This document shows positions 1-10,889 of a stretch of DNA of 64,000 nt, piece after piece (the stretch's first letter is position 1; each line of letters opens with the position of its first letter). Source of the DNA: Tetracentron sinense (Eukaryota > Streptophyta > Magnoliopsida > Trochodendrales > Trochodendraceae); the NCBI GenBank assembly GCA_015143295.1, contig CM026570.1, positions 25,489,250 to 25,553,249 on the forward strand, given 5' to 3'. Made by a program: the position numbers and the translations under genes. The notes beneath the pieces are model-generated. The model ran no database searches. It was not told the DNA's origin and worked only from the letters and a program-made list of their open reading frames with translations.

Positions 1-52
1 AAATTAACTCATGAAAATTATGAAACCAATGAATTTAATGCGGATCATTACA
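1..52 (-). repeat. E1 3' LTR, edge fragment
   Basis: These bases match the outer edge of the E1 5' LTR at about 9866-9918 (shared run gaatttaatgcggatcatta). The LTR begins TGTAATG when read on the minus strand and continues outside the window. Confidence 0.85.
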
Positions 53-69
53 TTCTCCCCCCTTAAAAG
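53..69 (-). other. E1 polypurine tract
   Basis: Read on the minus strand this is CTTTTAAGGGGGGAGAA, directly before the LTR start TGTAATG. It is the expected plus-strand DNA primer for reverse transcription. The upstream block (tttcgag.atgaaatt) is shared with the tracts of B and C. Confidence 0.85.
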
Positions 70-94
70 AATTTCATTCTCGAAATTACATACC

Positions 95-3000
95 TTAGTC
101 AAACAGGTGAGGATATTTTTCTCGAACTTCATCCTCTCTTTCCCATGTAGCTTCCTCATTGGAGTGGTGTTACCAATGTAGGAGGATGAAGCAGATGGTC
201 TCCCTTCGCAAAACATGTTCCTTTCGGTCCAGAGTTTGAACTGGTTGTTCAATCATTGTCAGATCTTCTCGAACTTCTAGTGGTTCCAAATAAATGACAT
301 GAGATGGGTTTGGAATGTACTTTCTTAGCATGGAGACATAGAAGACATTATGGATTGCTGCCATATCAGCAGGTAAGGCAACTCGGTATGCTACTTCACC
401 TATCCTCCTGATGATTTCAAATGGCCCAACATACTTTGGGCTCAACTTGCCTCGCTTCCCGAATCTCATGATTCCTTTGGTAGGGGATATCTTGATAAAG
501 ACCTGATCCCAAACTTGGAATTGTAGATCTCTTCTTCTGGTGTCTGTATAACTTTTCTGCCTACTCTGAGCAGTCTTCAACCTTTCCCTGATTAGATTCT
601 CCTTGTTTGTAGTCTGTTCCACCAACTTTAGGCTTAGAAATTTCCTTTCTCCCACTTCATCCCAACAAAGAGGAGATCTACAACTCTTACCGTATAATAC
701 TTCAAAAGGAGCCATCTGAATACTAGCCTAGTAGCTATTATTATAAGCAAACTCAATTAATGGCAAATGTTCATCCCAACTGCCCTGGAAGTCTAGCATA
801 TATGACTGGGGCATATCTTCAATGATCCGATTTACCCTCTTTGTCTGACCATCTATCTGTGGGTGAAATGCTATGCTAAAATCCAATCGAGACCCCATGG
901 CTTGCTGAAAGCTCTTCCAAAATCTCGATGTAAATTTGGCACTCTATCAGAAACGATACTGACTGGTACTCCATGCAATCAGACTACTTCCTTTATATAT
1001 AGTTCTGCCAGTTTGTTAGAGTTATAAGTGGTTCGATAGGGAAGAAAGTGAGCCGACTTAGTTAACCGATCCACAATGACCCAAATTGCATCAAAATTCT
1101 TAGATGTCCTTGGTAAACCCACAATAAAGTCCATGGCTATATTTTCCCACTTCCACTCGGGAATGGGAAGAGACTGTAGTAATCCTGCTGGTCTTTTGTG
1201 CTCAGCCTTGACTTGCTGACACTCTCTTCATGTTCGTCCACCAAAAATGTTTCTTGAGATTTTGGTACATCTTTGTATCTCCAGGATGAACTATATATTT
1301 AGATCTGTGAGCTTCATCAAAAATCTCACGCCTTAACTCTTCATTGGTTGGTACACAAAGTCTACCCTAGAAGGTTATAGCTCCATCTCCATTTGTAGAG
1401 AAATCCTCCTGGCCAATTTCCAAGGATTTAGCTCGATAGGCTAAGAGTTCTTCATCCGACTCTTGCAACTCTTTGATTCTAGCCTGAATATATAGTCTAA
1501 CTGAAAGGTTGGCCATTAATACTCTACCGTGGTAAACACTGAAGCTCGTTTCATTGTTAGACATGTCTTCTAACAACTTCCACTCCTTGACCATCAAGTG
1601 TGCAATTAAACCAGAGGGCCTTCTACTAAGTGCATCAGCTACTACATTTGCTTTCCTCGGATGATACTGAATCGACCAGTCATAATCGTTCAAAAATTCT
1701 ACCAAATGGTGTTGTCTCAAATTAAGCTCCTTTTGTGAAAATAAATATTTGAGACTTTTATGATCCGTGAGCACCTCAAATTGCTCACCATACATATAGT
1801 GCCTCTAGATCTTAAGGGCGAAAATAACTGCTGCCAGCTCTAGATCGTGAGTAGGATAATTCTTCTCGTGATCTTTCAACTGTCGGGAAACATAAGCGAT
1901 AACTTTCCCGCGCTGCATTAGAACACATCTTAAACCCATATGAGAAGCATCGCTATACACTACAAATCCTCCACTACCTGTTGGGACTGTAAGGATGGGT
2001 GCTGTGGTGAGGCGCTTCTTCAATTCCAAGAAACTTTCTTCACACTTCTCATTCCATGTGAACTTGGCATTCTTCTTAGTCAATTGGGTGTGTGGTACTG
2101 CCAAGCTCAAAAATCCCTCTACAAACCTTCTGTAATACCCAGCAAGGCCTAGGAAGCTTCTTATCTCTGTCACACTCTTCGGTCTCTTCCAATCTGATAC
2201 AACTTCGATTTTCGCAGGGTCAACTGAGATTCCCTCCCCAGAAACCACATGGCCTAGAAATGCCACATTCTCTAGCCAAAATTCACACTTACTCAGTTTA
2301 GCATACAACTTATGCTCTCTTAGGGTCTCAAGTGTGATACGGAGGTGATGGTCATGATCCTCCCTAGTCTTGGAATATACCAAGATATCATCTACAAAGA
2401 CTATAACATAACTATCAAGGGCTGGCTTGAACACCTTGTTCATCAGATCCATAAATGCTGCAGGTGCATTTGTTAACCCAAAAGGCATCACCAAAAATTC
2501 GTAATGTCCATATCTTGTTCTGAATGCCGACTTAGGGATATCTTCTGATCTAATCTTCAACTGATGATATCCTGACCTTAAGTCAATCTTAGAAAAGAAT
2601 TTTGCTCATTGCAGTTGATCAAACAGGTCATCTATCCTTGGTAGAGGATATTTATTCTTTATGGTGACCTTGTTTAATTGCCTATAATCGATACACATTC
2701 TCATTGATCCGTCTTTCTTCTTCACAAAAAGTGTTGGAGCTCCCCATGATGATACACATGGTCTGATAAAACCACTGTGAAGCAATTCTTCGATTTGTAC
2801 TTTCAATTCTCTTAACTCAGCTGGAGCCATCCTATAAGGTGCTCTTGATATTGGTGTTGTCACAAGAGCTAAGTCTATCATGAATTCTACTTCTCTATCT
2901 GGTGGTAGACCTGGCAGTTCCTCTGGAAACACATCCATAAATTCACTAACAACTGGGATGCTTACCGACTATGGCATTTCTGAATTAGCAATGCTCAAAG

Positions 3001-4810
3001 CTGCAAATCGAGCAAGGTCCTTTTTTCTTAATCCCCGAAAGTGGAAAGGATTTCCATTGACTAATTTGAAATCAAATCTCTTCTCAAAGTAGTCGACATT
3101 CCCGTGGTAGGTTGAAAGCTAATCCATACCCAAAATTACATCTGGAAGTCGAGTATTATCAGATTTGCTGGTAACTCGTGCTGCCCAATACGGATAATAC
3201 AGGTTTTGTACACCTCACTAGTGATAACTGAGCTACCAAGGGGAGTGGCAATGGACAACTCACTATCTAGCCAGCTTGACTCAGATGGAAAACCTTGGGC
3301 AAACCTAGGTGTAACGAAAGAGTGTGTTGATCCCGTGTCAATCAATACATGAGCTAGACAATCGTTTATTAATAGCGATCCTGAGTTCATAAATAACTAA
3401 GTGTTAATTTATCATGAAATAATCAAAATCACACAATGTACATATTTTCGTAAAATCACATATATATAATATCATGTTTCTATAATTAGTACCATGCATA
3501 CCATCAATCTGCAATATGTAACTACTTCTACTCAATTGAATTATAAGTCATACGTACCCTAGACCACATCATCTGAGGCTAGAGCATCTTGCTCTAAGAT
3601 GGCAAAGACTCTCCCCTGAGTGTTCTAGCGAGGGGGTTGAGGGGCCTGCTAAGTCTTTGGTGCCAGAGGAGGCCTTGGTGGTGGTGTATGTCTAGCTGGA
3701 GGCCTATTTCCTTGCATCTGGGATTTCTGAGTTGCCGACTATGACTTCTGAGGGCAATCCCCAATTTGATGTCCCAAATCACCACACTAAAAACATCCGC
3801 CAGTGAGAGTATGACATTCCCTGGCCTTGTGCTTTTTCCCGCAAGGAACACAAATCTCAAACACTACTGGAGGAGTAGGCTGGGCAGGACGATTGACTGA
3901 TACTGTAGTCGTGGTAGGGCGAGGGGTAGGTGTAGGCCTCTGAGTACATAACCGGGTATGGGGCGGGCCTGGCCCTCTTCTCTAGTTGCACTGGCCCACT
4001 GGTCTGACCTCTAACCATCTTCCTATTCCTTATGTTGCTATCTCTCTTCCTAAAGAACTCCTCACAATTCTTCTCAGCTATCTTTGCCTTGTTCACTACC
4101 TCTCCAAAAGTTCATATTTGTAGTATAGAAACCTTATCCCTGATGAATGGCCTTAGACCCCTTTCGAACTTTCTGACCTTCATACTCTCATTCGAGATCA
4201 GTTGGGGTGTAAATCGAGACAGTTCAACAAAATTTGCTTCATATTCCACCACTGTCATCTCTCCCTGTTCCAAGGTGAGGAACTCAATTTCTTTCTGTTC
4301 CTTGACAAAGGCTGGAAAATACAATTTGTAAAATAAATCCAGGAATTCTGCCCATGTCCAAGGCTGTCCAATCCTTGTGATGTCTCTCTGTCTCACTGTA
4401 GCTCTCCACCAGTGCTCGGCTTCTCCTTCCATAACAAATGCAGCCCAATCAACCCTCTGTTCATTTGTACACTAGAGTACCCTAAAAATTTTCTTCAATT
4501 GTATGATCCATGCTTCAGCCGCCATTGGATCAATGGTATCATAAAATGTTGGGGGTCTCAGTCTCCTAAAAGCTTCAATTCCTGCCGTATGATGCATAGG
4601 AGGAGGAGGTGGTGGTGGTACATGTACTTCTACGTGTACAGGTGCAGCTCAAACAGGTTGCCTGGTTGCGAGGAGAGCCATTGTTTGGGCAATGGAACCC
4701 ATAACCTGTGTCAAGCCGGGCTGGTTATAACCCTCTGGGCGTCCTTCTCTAATGCCCCTTCCTGCGCTCCCCCTAGTGTTGTATCCACAAGCTCTACCAC
4801 CGCGTCTCAT
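95..4810 (-). pseudogene. E1 gag-pol polyprotein remnant (Tekay-like)
   Basis: The remnant encodes, in order, gag (core about 4432-4112), a zinc knuckle near 3797-3744 whose second spacer carries a stop codon, aspartic protease (DTGSTHSF, about 3341-3315), reverse transcriptase ([17 protein letters not shown] about 2408-2370), RNase H (YSDASH), integrase and a chromodomain-like tail ending EKYPHLFD. I placed the start at the ATG of MRRGGRACGYNTRG because C begins alike. Several frameshifts and stops break it; near 170 a Gln codon has become TAA just before the chromodomain. The product would have reverse transcribed and integrated the element; it cannot now. An intron must be removed between gag and protease (3381-3557). 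Confidence 0.9.
3381..3557 (-). other. E1 predicted gag-protease intron
   Basis: On the minus strand the gag tail (ALASDDVV, then TAG for the expected Gln) ends at a donor reading GTACGTATG, and an AT-rich 177-base stretch ends GAACTCAG before GATCGCTATTAATAAACG, which translates SLLINDC just before protease. C has a donor and acceptor at the same two codons. The unspliced frame does not continue. Position is seen; splicing is inferred. Confidence 0.65.
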
Positions 4811-4939
4811 TATAAGATTCCCGAGAACAAATGGGAACATCAATTTCGTCTTGTAACCATCCTGTTAGCCCTAGCATCCAATGACTCATCCTAGCACATG
4901 GGATTTCTAAACTCATGCCCTAGCTGACCTAATGCCTTT

Positions 4940-4951
4940 GCTCTGATACCA
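4940..4951 (-). other. E1 primer-binding site (tRNA-iMet type)
   Basis: Read on the minus strand it is TGGTATCAGAGC, complementary to the 3' end of plant initiator methionine tRNA. It lies six bases inside the LTR end GGGTCGCA. Confidence 0.9.
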
Positions 4952-5229
4952 TCTCTTTGCGACCCAAAACCCCACTTAGGAGGATGTGAGCTCTAGGCAC
5001 GTGACTTAATAATCATCCTGTTAGAAGCAATTAAGGCACAATAAAAATATGGACCTAAAAATTTCTTCCATTAATGACATTAACTAAATGCATAATCCAT
5101 AATCAATAACAAAAATATAATAAAATCTTGATCATCCATCATGATCATAATCATGAAACTAAACTAAAACATAAATCTCTATGATGTCAATTAAAGTCTT
5201 TCTAAATTTTCAACTACTAATAAATAACT

Positions 5230-5357
5230 TCAATAATAGGGCCATCGATCAAGGTCCCATTCTTCCTCAGGATAGTCACCTTCGGGTTCCTTGATGTACT
5301 CTTCTTTTTCCCAAGGTCCGGGTGCATAAATGTCAAAACCTGAACCTGAACCTGGAC
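5230..5357 (-). CDS. Conserved acidic LTR reading frame, E1 copy
   Basis: After the acceptor TCAGCAG at 5358 the frame reads ...GFDIYAPGPWEKEEY, then EGDYPEEEWDLDRWPYY and stops. The same layout (FDI., PW.EEEY, DLD.WP) occurs behind a CAG acceptor in A3, E2, S2, B and C. No ATG is in frame here: a TGA lies about 21 bases upstream of the acceptor. It therefore needs splicing, non-AUG start, or is not translated. I do not recognise a protein family. A purine-rich exonic splicing enhancer is the main alternative explanation for the Glu-rich run. Confidence 0.4.
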
Positions 5358-6002
5358 CTGCTGACAACAAAAGTCATTGGCTGAGTAACGAGTTACTCTG
5401 CATATATAACAGATCATAATAAACAATATAAAGAATAACTTCTTGTATGCATTTCATCACTTCATACATCAATTTACATATAAAATCAGAGTGCAGAAAA
5501 TAAACATGTACTGTAGAGACCCGAATCTTTTTTTCATATTTTTAGTGCATTGCATTAAGGGTATTTTAGTCTTTATAAGGTGTTAAAGTGTGTGTATTTA
5601 TATCTAAGTATGGTGATGTAAACTAGGCTTAATCAACTTGTAACGGATGGATGTCATAGCACATCCTAAACTTTAGGAAGCTCTAGTTTTGGCACCGTTC
5701 ACGGGAATTGAGTGATTCTTGAACCATTAGAAAGGTGTTGGAACCCTCTTCGAGGTTCATGTTTAGTGTTTTTCCTCATTTTGAGTTTAAGTCAAGTCAA
5801 TAGTGAGTTTTGTCTAATGGAATTACAGATCAGTCAACTTTGGGGACAATTTAGTCTATTAATTAAGTGGAAATTGGAAATTCTAAAATGCCAGGAATGT
5901 TCATTTTCGAGAGACGAATCCAACGCAAGTTGAATCGTCAAAATCCGATGAACGAGTAAAAAGTTATGGCCAAAACAGTAAAGGGAGTCAAAACCTGCAG
6001 GA

Positions 6003-6188
6003 ACCGATCGCTCGGTCAGAACCAGCGATCGATCGGTCCAGAACCGATCGATCGGTATCTATCGACTGGTCCAAAATTTTGTATGGGGAAATTTTCCAGA
6101 GAGTGTGTTTTTGACCGATCGCCCGGTCATAAACACCGATCGATCGGTAGGCAACCGATCGCTCGGTCATTACCACCGATCGCTCGGT
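6003..6188 (+). promoter_or_regulatory. S1 array of TCGA-type palindrome boxes
   Basis: Seven 14-base boxes of the form ACCGATC-GATCGGT or ACCGATC-GCTCGGT, plus a partial TATCGACTGGT, form two clusters. They flank a spacer containing TTTGTATGGGGAAATTTTCC. The array ends about 65 bases before the TATA box. The same boxes and spacer are in I1 (minus strand); B and C have the same cluster-spacer-cluster plan with different arms. A dimeric DNA-binding protein is a reasonable inference. Confidence 0.75.
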
Positions 6189-6251
6189 CCTTCGTATTTT
6201 TGCTGATTTTTAGTAAGGGCTTTTTGGTCTTTTTGTTCTCAGACCTTGGGG

Positions 6252-6261
6252 CTATAAATAG
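6252..6261 (+). promoter_or_regulatory. S1 TATA box
   Basis: CTATAAATAG lies upstream of a stretch of about 190 bases without ATG that ends at the donor-like CCTAAG/GTCGAT. This places the U3/R boundary just downstream. Confidence 0.75.
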
Positions 6262-7100
6262 GGGGTCCTACTCGAAATATTAAAATACTCCACCTAGTTC
6301 TAACCTAATTTGGCAAAAAGAGGGAGAAACCCTAGGGTTTGAGAGAGGGTTTTTTTGGAGAAGGAGGAGATTGATAGGAGATTGCAAGAAAAGTTTGGGA
6401 AGCTTCTCCAAATCGTCTCGGGAGCGTTTTGAATCCAAGGGAGGGATTCCTAAGGTCGATATACTATCCTAATCAACTTTATTTTAAGGTTTTGTGAATG
6501 TTAAGATGATAGAAATGATAGAATAGAGATTGAATGCATGTTTTCCCTAATTTTCTATGAAATGAGCTAATTATGAGTGGATATGTGAATGGAAATGTGG
6601 ATTTGAATGTGGATGGGATGTATGAAGGATGGGAAATGTGTGGAGGATGGGATTACTATGTGGATGTGAATGGTGAATGGATTGTGGTTAGATGGATGCT
6701 TGAGAAAGTAGAGAAATAATGGATTCATAATATGGGTACTCAAGGTGTTTGTAAAAATGTTTGAGAGAATAAATGCTATTATGTTCTTATGAAATGGTGG
6801 TAAATTGATTATGAATTGCGATATGAATTATGATAAGATATGTATAGGTGAATGGTTTGTTAAGTATGTTTAATTATTTGCTTGGGAATTGATAGTCGGG
6901 AAGGTAAGAACTTAGAGGAACATCTCTCAAACCGGGAATTCTCTAACTATTTGGTATGGGACATATAGTGGAGTTTCCATGGTGGGAGATCGGAACCTAA
7001 GCAATTACCAACTCGAATATTAATTTCGACACTTAAGCACACAAGCACGTGTATGCGAAGATAAGAGTCTCACAAGTCACACATGTGGACTACAAGCATG

Positions 7101-7290
7101 AACATGGCATACGTATGACATTCTGAATAAGCATAAGCATGACATGGTCCGTATCCGCCAAGAACGGCATGTCTCATTACTGTGTGATCTGAATAAGTGC
7201 ATAAGGCGTGGTCCGTATCCGCCAAGAACGGCATGTCTCATCCTTGTATGATCTGAATAAGTGCATAAGCATAAGCATAAGCATCTCACA
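7101..7290 (+). repeat. S1 tandem stem-loop repeat in LTR
   Basis: Two roughly 62-base units contain GTCCGTATCCGCCAAGAACGG flanked by pairing arms; a decayed third unit precedes them. Unit one pairs GACATG with CATGTC and CCGT with ACGG. In unit two the left arm is GGCGTG, which still pairs with CATGTC by G-U wobble on the plus strand, the element's sense strand. Short GCATAA repeats follow. Confidence 0.7.
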
Positions 7291-7530
7291 AGCAAGTGGT
7301 CTCGTAAGCATAAGTACCTCATAAGTGTATGGTTTTCTAAGTCTAAGATTCTCACAAGTACACGAGTCAAGGTGATGATATGATGTATATGCGCACACGT
7401 TCTTCCGCACTCTGATTATGTTATTATGTTATTGGATATGTTTCTAACTAAGTGCAGGTATATTATTATTGTTGGTTGGATTTTATATACACTGAGTACC
7501 TTTGTACTCAGCCGGACTTTGTCTTGGCAG

Positions 7531-7646
7531 GTTTAGAGCAGGAGTACACGGCGGAGCCGTGGGTTGAGGAGACTTACCTCGAGGAAGGAGGTGAAGGTGA
7601 GCCTTCTGAGGAGGGAGCCGGAGACTTGGGCGGCTACACCTCTTAG
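7531..7646 (+). CDS. Conserved acidic LTR reading frame, S1 copy
   Basis: Behind the acceptor CTTGGCAG (ends 7530) the frame reads LEQEYTAEPWVEETYLEEGG and ends GDLGGYTS. The PWVEE core, the acidic run and the place relative to acceptor and LTR end match the frames in A3, C, E1, E2, S2 and B, but FDIC is not recognisable. An open frame with an ATG exists upstream from 7452, crossing the acceptor hairpin CTGAGTAC/GTACTCAG (7490-7510). Start and translation are uncertain. Confidence 0.4.
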
Positions 7647-8910
7647 TTTACATTTCCTTTCTTTGAGAGAGTTTTGTAATTGACTTTTAGAGGATGTTGC
7701 TCAGTAGACTTTTATGGTTGTGTATCAGACTCTTATTGGTTCATTGTTAGTTGTATATATAGACCTTAGACTTGTGCAGGTTGGATTGGGTTTATATATA
7801 TCGAAATTTTATTATCCTCATTTTTGAAGACTCGTGTAGTAGCCTTGTATGCATGGTTTTAAGCAGGTTTAAGTAATGTGGCGATTCCAAAGTCCTATTT
7901 TAGCCTTGTAGGATTTTGGGGTCGTTACATGTACATTATGTCAATTTCTTTCTTTCTTTCTTTTACTTTCTTTTCCTTCTTTCTTTTCTTACTTTTTTTA
8001 CTTTTCATATGTCATACGTTATCATCTCACCAATACCCATTCACATGCATTTGTAATAACTTAAAATACCGTTTTCCCGTATAAGGAAAGGAGTTACTAT
8101 ACTTTACTTTACCGAGATACTACCCTTCGTACATTATCCGGCACGGACGGCTTAGTATATTTTCCGTTACGACGGCTTACTTACTTTGGCATATATCTCG
8201 CCCTTTCTGATGGTATCCAGTGGTGCACAACACAACATACATTATCGCTTTCGTGTGTCTTTCTTTCTTACTTTCATACTTTTCTTACTTTACTTTTGGT
8301 CTCACTTAACATCTCATTAATGTCTTTAATTCTTTATTCATACTTTTGCATATTTTTCATTTGTGAGTGTACAATGATATACCTCTTGTTTAAATTAACC
8401 TAAGACTAACCGTCAAGGGCCATAGGATATCTCACCATAACGTCCCATACCACTATGTTAACCAGGCCTAGGCAAGCCTGACTTTCATCAGAGGTTCATT
8501 TACCCAATGGTATATCACGTATTAAGAAGCATAACAGACAACATACTACCTCTCACATTTCCTATAATCTGACAACCAAACATCATAGTTGATATTAAAA
8601 GTACTCCTAAATCATGATCTAAATTAATTGTCGAAATCTCCTTTTTGTTTAATCAAGATCAATATCCTAATTATAATAGTTTTTTTTTTCAATAATGATT
8701 CTCATAAATTTTTAAACATAAAATCGAACTCACACATCATTAAATATCACAATTAAATAATCCATTCAAATCCATCCATCATCTCATTATTCTCATAAAT
8801 CTACACACTTCAATAACTTTCTCAATCCTCTTGTTGAATCATAAATAATTTAAACATAGATCTACACATCATAATTTAATGATCACAAGATAAAGAAATA
8901 ATATTATAAT

Positions 8911-9310
8911 TAAGTGCTTCACATCTTGTTTTTAACAATCCAAGAATGATAAATCAATCTCATAAATAGCTTCTTCACATCCTATTTTAACCATCAAAAT
9001 AATGAAAGAAACGTCATAAATAGGTTCTTCAAATCCTATTTAACCATCAAGAATAATTAAACAACATCATAAATAGGTTTTTCACATCTTATTTTAACCA
9101 TTAAAATTTATAACTGAAATTATAGATCTAGTTCTTCAAATCCTATTTTACTCATTCATCAATAACAATGTAGGAATCAAAATATGGTTCTTCACATCCT
9201 ATTTTAACAGATCCATCAATAATAATATAGGAGCAGACTATGGTTCTTCACATCCTATTTAACAGATCCTTCAATAATAATATAGGAATAGACTATGGTT
9301 CTTCACATCG
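8911..9310 (-). repeat. E1 LTR tandem array (53-57 base units)
   Basis: About eight copies of a unit marked by TTCTTCACATCCTATTTT recur near 8916, 8969, 9025, 9079, 9131, 9188, 9243 and 9298. Several units pair AAATAGG with CCTATTT; later ones pair ATAGGA with TCCTAT. The array lies in the predicted LTR intron, like the arrays of C and S2. Confidence 0.75.
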
Positions 9311-10176
9311 TACATATCTTTACATCTTTACCTAGATTCATCCCTTTTTATTCATTATTTAACTTAACTATTCAAAATATTGAATACTAGATCTGTTATT
9401 TACCTCACTTGATCGTCTCCCTACGTTCTATCGCTTGTGAATCAGGTTCTATCTTGATCTTCTCACCTCTTTTCTTCTTTTTTCTGAACAAATCTTTGAA
9501 CTCCTTCCGTTTTCCCTTTTTGATATCTTAGAAACTCTCCATTTTCTCTCTTTTAGGTTTAGAAGGCCTTAGAAACCCTCAACCCTCGAGTATAAGGGGT
9601 ATTTATAACATTGGGAGCTCTAGGGACTCAAAACCCACGAGATCATGCAAACCTGCCGCTGAACTGCGTTTTGGGCGATCGATCACCGACGCCTTTTTTT
9701 TTTTTTTTAAAGTCACTTGCTACTTTTTGTTTTTCTTTGATTTAGTGAAATTTATCTCTATAAATTCACTAAATCAAGTGAATTAAATGAGTTTTTTAAT
9801 TCAAGATTTTTAATACTTTAATTCTCTCCTAGGACTTACATCTAATTTTATGTGCATTTATTTAGGAAATCAACTCATGAAAATTAAGAAACCAATGAAT
9901 TTAATGCGGATCATTACAGAAAGCATGATTTAAGTTTTTCCCCAAATTATCAAATTGCTAACATGCCTCTACATTTTCTATTTAAGTTCTCTCAAATCTA
10001 TGGAATGCTATATCTTATCCTTATAAGTGTTTTCATGCCAATATGATGTTCACAATGCACTATGCACAAGCATGCATGCATGAACCAAATTTCCTAAGTA
10101 TAAGTATATGAAAACTCAACAAGACAAGACACATGATTTCACGAAACACATGATAAAGCCGAACTTTAGGTCGGTC

Positions 10177-10364
10177 AAGGATAGGGCATATCCAAGGATA
10201 TGCCACATTTGGCTTCAAGAAAACAAGAAAAGCAAGCATGATAATGCCGGACATTGGGCCGATCAAGGATGTTAGTATACCTTTTCTATTTAATGAGGGG
10301 TGTTTACACACCCGGCTTTCAAGTCATTTCATGTTCAATTTCGATGAAGGGTATTTACATACCC
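10177..10364 (+). repeat. A3 stem-loops with paired base changes
   Basis: GGCATATCC-AA-GGATATGCC is a perfect nine-pair hairpin. Downstream, GGGTGT-TTAC-ACACCC (10298) and GGGTAT-TTAC-ATACCC (10349) share the loop and differ by a G-C to A-T change on both arms at once. Both are followed by CGGCT. They sit in the predicted LTR intron. Confidence 0.65.
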
Positions 10365-10697
10365 GGCTCAGAAGTTGCTTCAAGGACACTAACAGCTGGC
10401 TCACAAGACAAGCATGACAAGAAAAGGCCAGTGTGATTTAAACAAGAACAAGCAATACAAGACAAGCATGATTTTCATAAGACAAAAACAAGACGAGAAT
10501 GTGAAAACACGAGAAGAGTTTTTCAAGAACAAGTTATGAATTATGCACATGGATTTTGTACGGGTTTTCACATTTAGTTTCATGCATGTCATGGTCATCA
10601 TGTTGTTTGTAAATTGAAAATATGAATTTAATTATGTTATTACTATTGTTAGCTAGGGGCTTGTACTCGTTGAGTATTCAATACTTAGCTGTACCTA

Positions 10698-10889
10698 TTG
10701 ATGTCAGTAGGTACACCATTTGATATATGTGCTCTTGATCCTTGGGTAGAGGAGGACTATGGTGAGGAGAAACCATATGTGGAGCAGGTAGTAGAGCCTC
10801 AGGTGGAGGCAAGAGACTTAGATAGTTGGCCCTATTCGGGTGACCATGAGGGGCAGAGAGATAGAGAGTTTTACTGTTTTGTATTTTGA
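10698..10889 (+). CDS. Conserved acidic LTR reading frame, A3 copy
   Basis: The 63-codon frame reads MMSVGTPFDICALDPWVEED, then EEKPYVEQVVEPQVEARDLD and SWPYSGDHE. It aligns codon by codon with the C copy over the FDIC...DLD.WP core, with several silent differences (for example GAC/GAT, GGC/GGT, GCG/GCA). Two ATGs lie just upstream of the acceptor GTCAGTAG, so an unspliced start is possible. No family recognised; acidic, with fixed Trp and Pro. Confidence 0.45.
   Translation: MMSVGTPFDICALDPWVEEDYGEEKPYVEQVVEPQVEARDLDSWPYSGDHEGQRDREFYCFVF

Larger units (their letters stand above)
5512..7929 (+). mobile_element. S1: solo LTR (Ty3/gypsy, Tekay-type layout)
   Basis: It begins TGTAGAGACC, ends GGGGTCGTTACA, and is flanked by a perfect duplication TGTAC (5507-5511 and 7930-7934). 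There is no internal domain, so it is a solo LTR left by recombination. In order it holds the shared U3 block (5910-5970), palindrome boxes (6003-6188), a TATA box (6252-6261), a possible donor CCTAAG/GTCGAT at 6455, tandem stem-loops (7101-7290), an acceptor at 7530 and an acidic frame (7531-7646). It interrupts the predicted intron of the E1 LTR. Confidence 0.92.
1..9918 (-). mobile_element. E1: decayed Tekay-like Ty3/gypsy retrotransposon
   Basis: The element reads on the minus strand. Its 5' LTR lies on the right (4958-9918), the primer site at 4940-4951, the gag-pol remnant at 95-4810, the polypurine tract at 53-69 and only the first 52 bases of the 3' LTR at the window edge. Both LTR edges share the terminal run TGTAATGATCCGC read on the minus strand. 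The chromodomain-like tail and initiator-Met primer site point to the Tekay/Del chromovirus clade. It sits inside a plus-strand LTR (9919-11122). The left target duplication is outside the window; the right copy should be GAAAG. Confidence 0.9.
4958..9918 (-). repeat. E1 5' LTR, split by solo LTR S1
   Basis: This LTR starts TGTAATG at 9918 and ends GGGTCGCA at 4958, reading on the minus strand. Removing S1 and one TGTAC copy leaves about 2.5 kb. A TATA box (TTATAAATA) lies near 9597-9612 with one GCGATCGATC box upstream near 9671. A donor-like GTGAG/GTAAATAAC lies at 9403 and a CAG acceptor at 5358, so the predicted LTR intron carries the repeat array at 8911-9310 and now S1. A CT-rich simple repeat (TTTC units) lies at 7946-8013. 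Confidence 0.85.

Noticed and set aside
6003-6176. Frames rich in Asp-Arg-Ser in the palindrome arrays (S1, B, I1)
   Set aside because: They are readings of CGATCG or GTCGAC boxes and are not kept between LTR copies.
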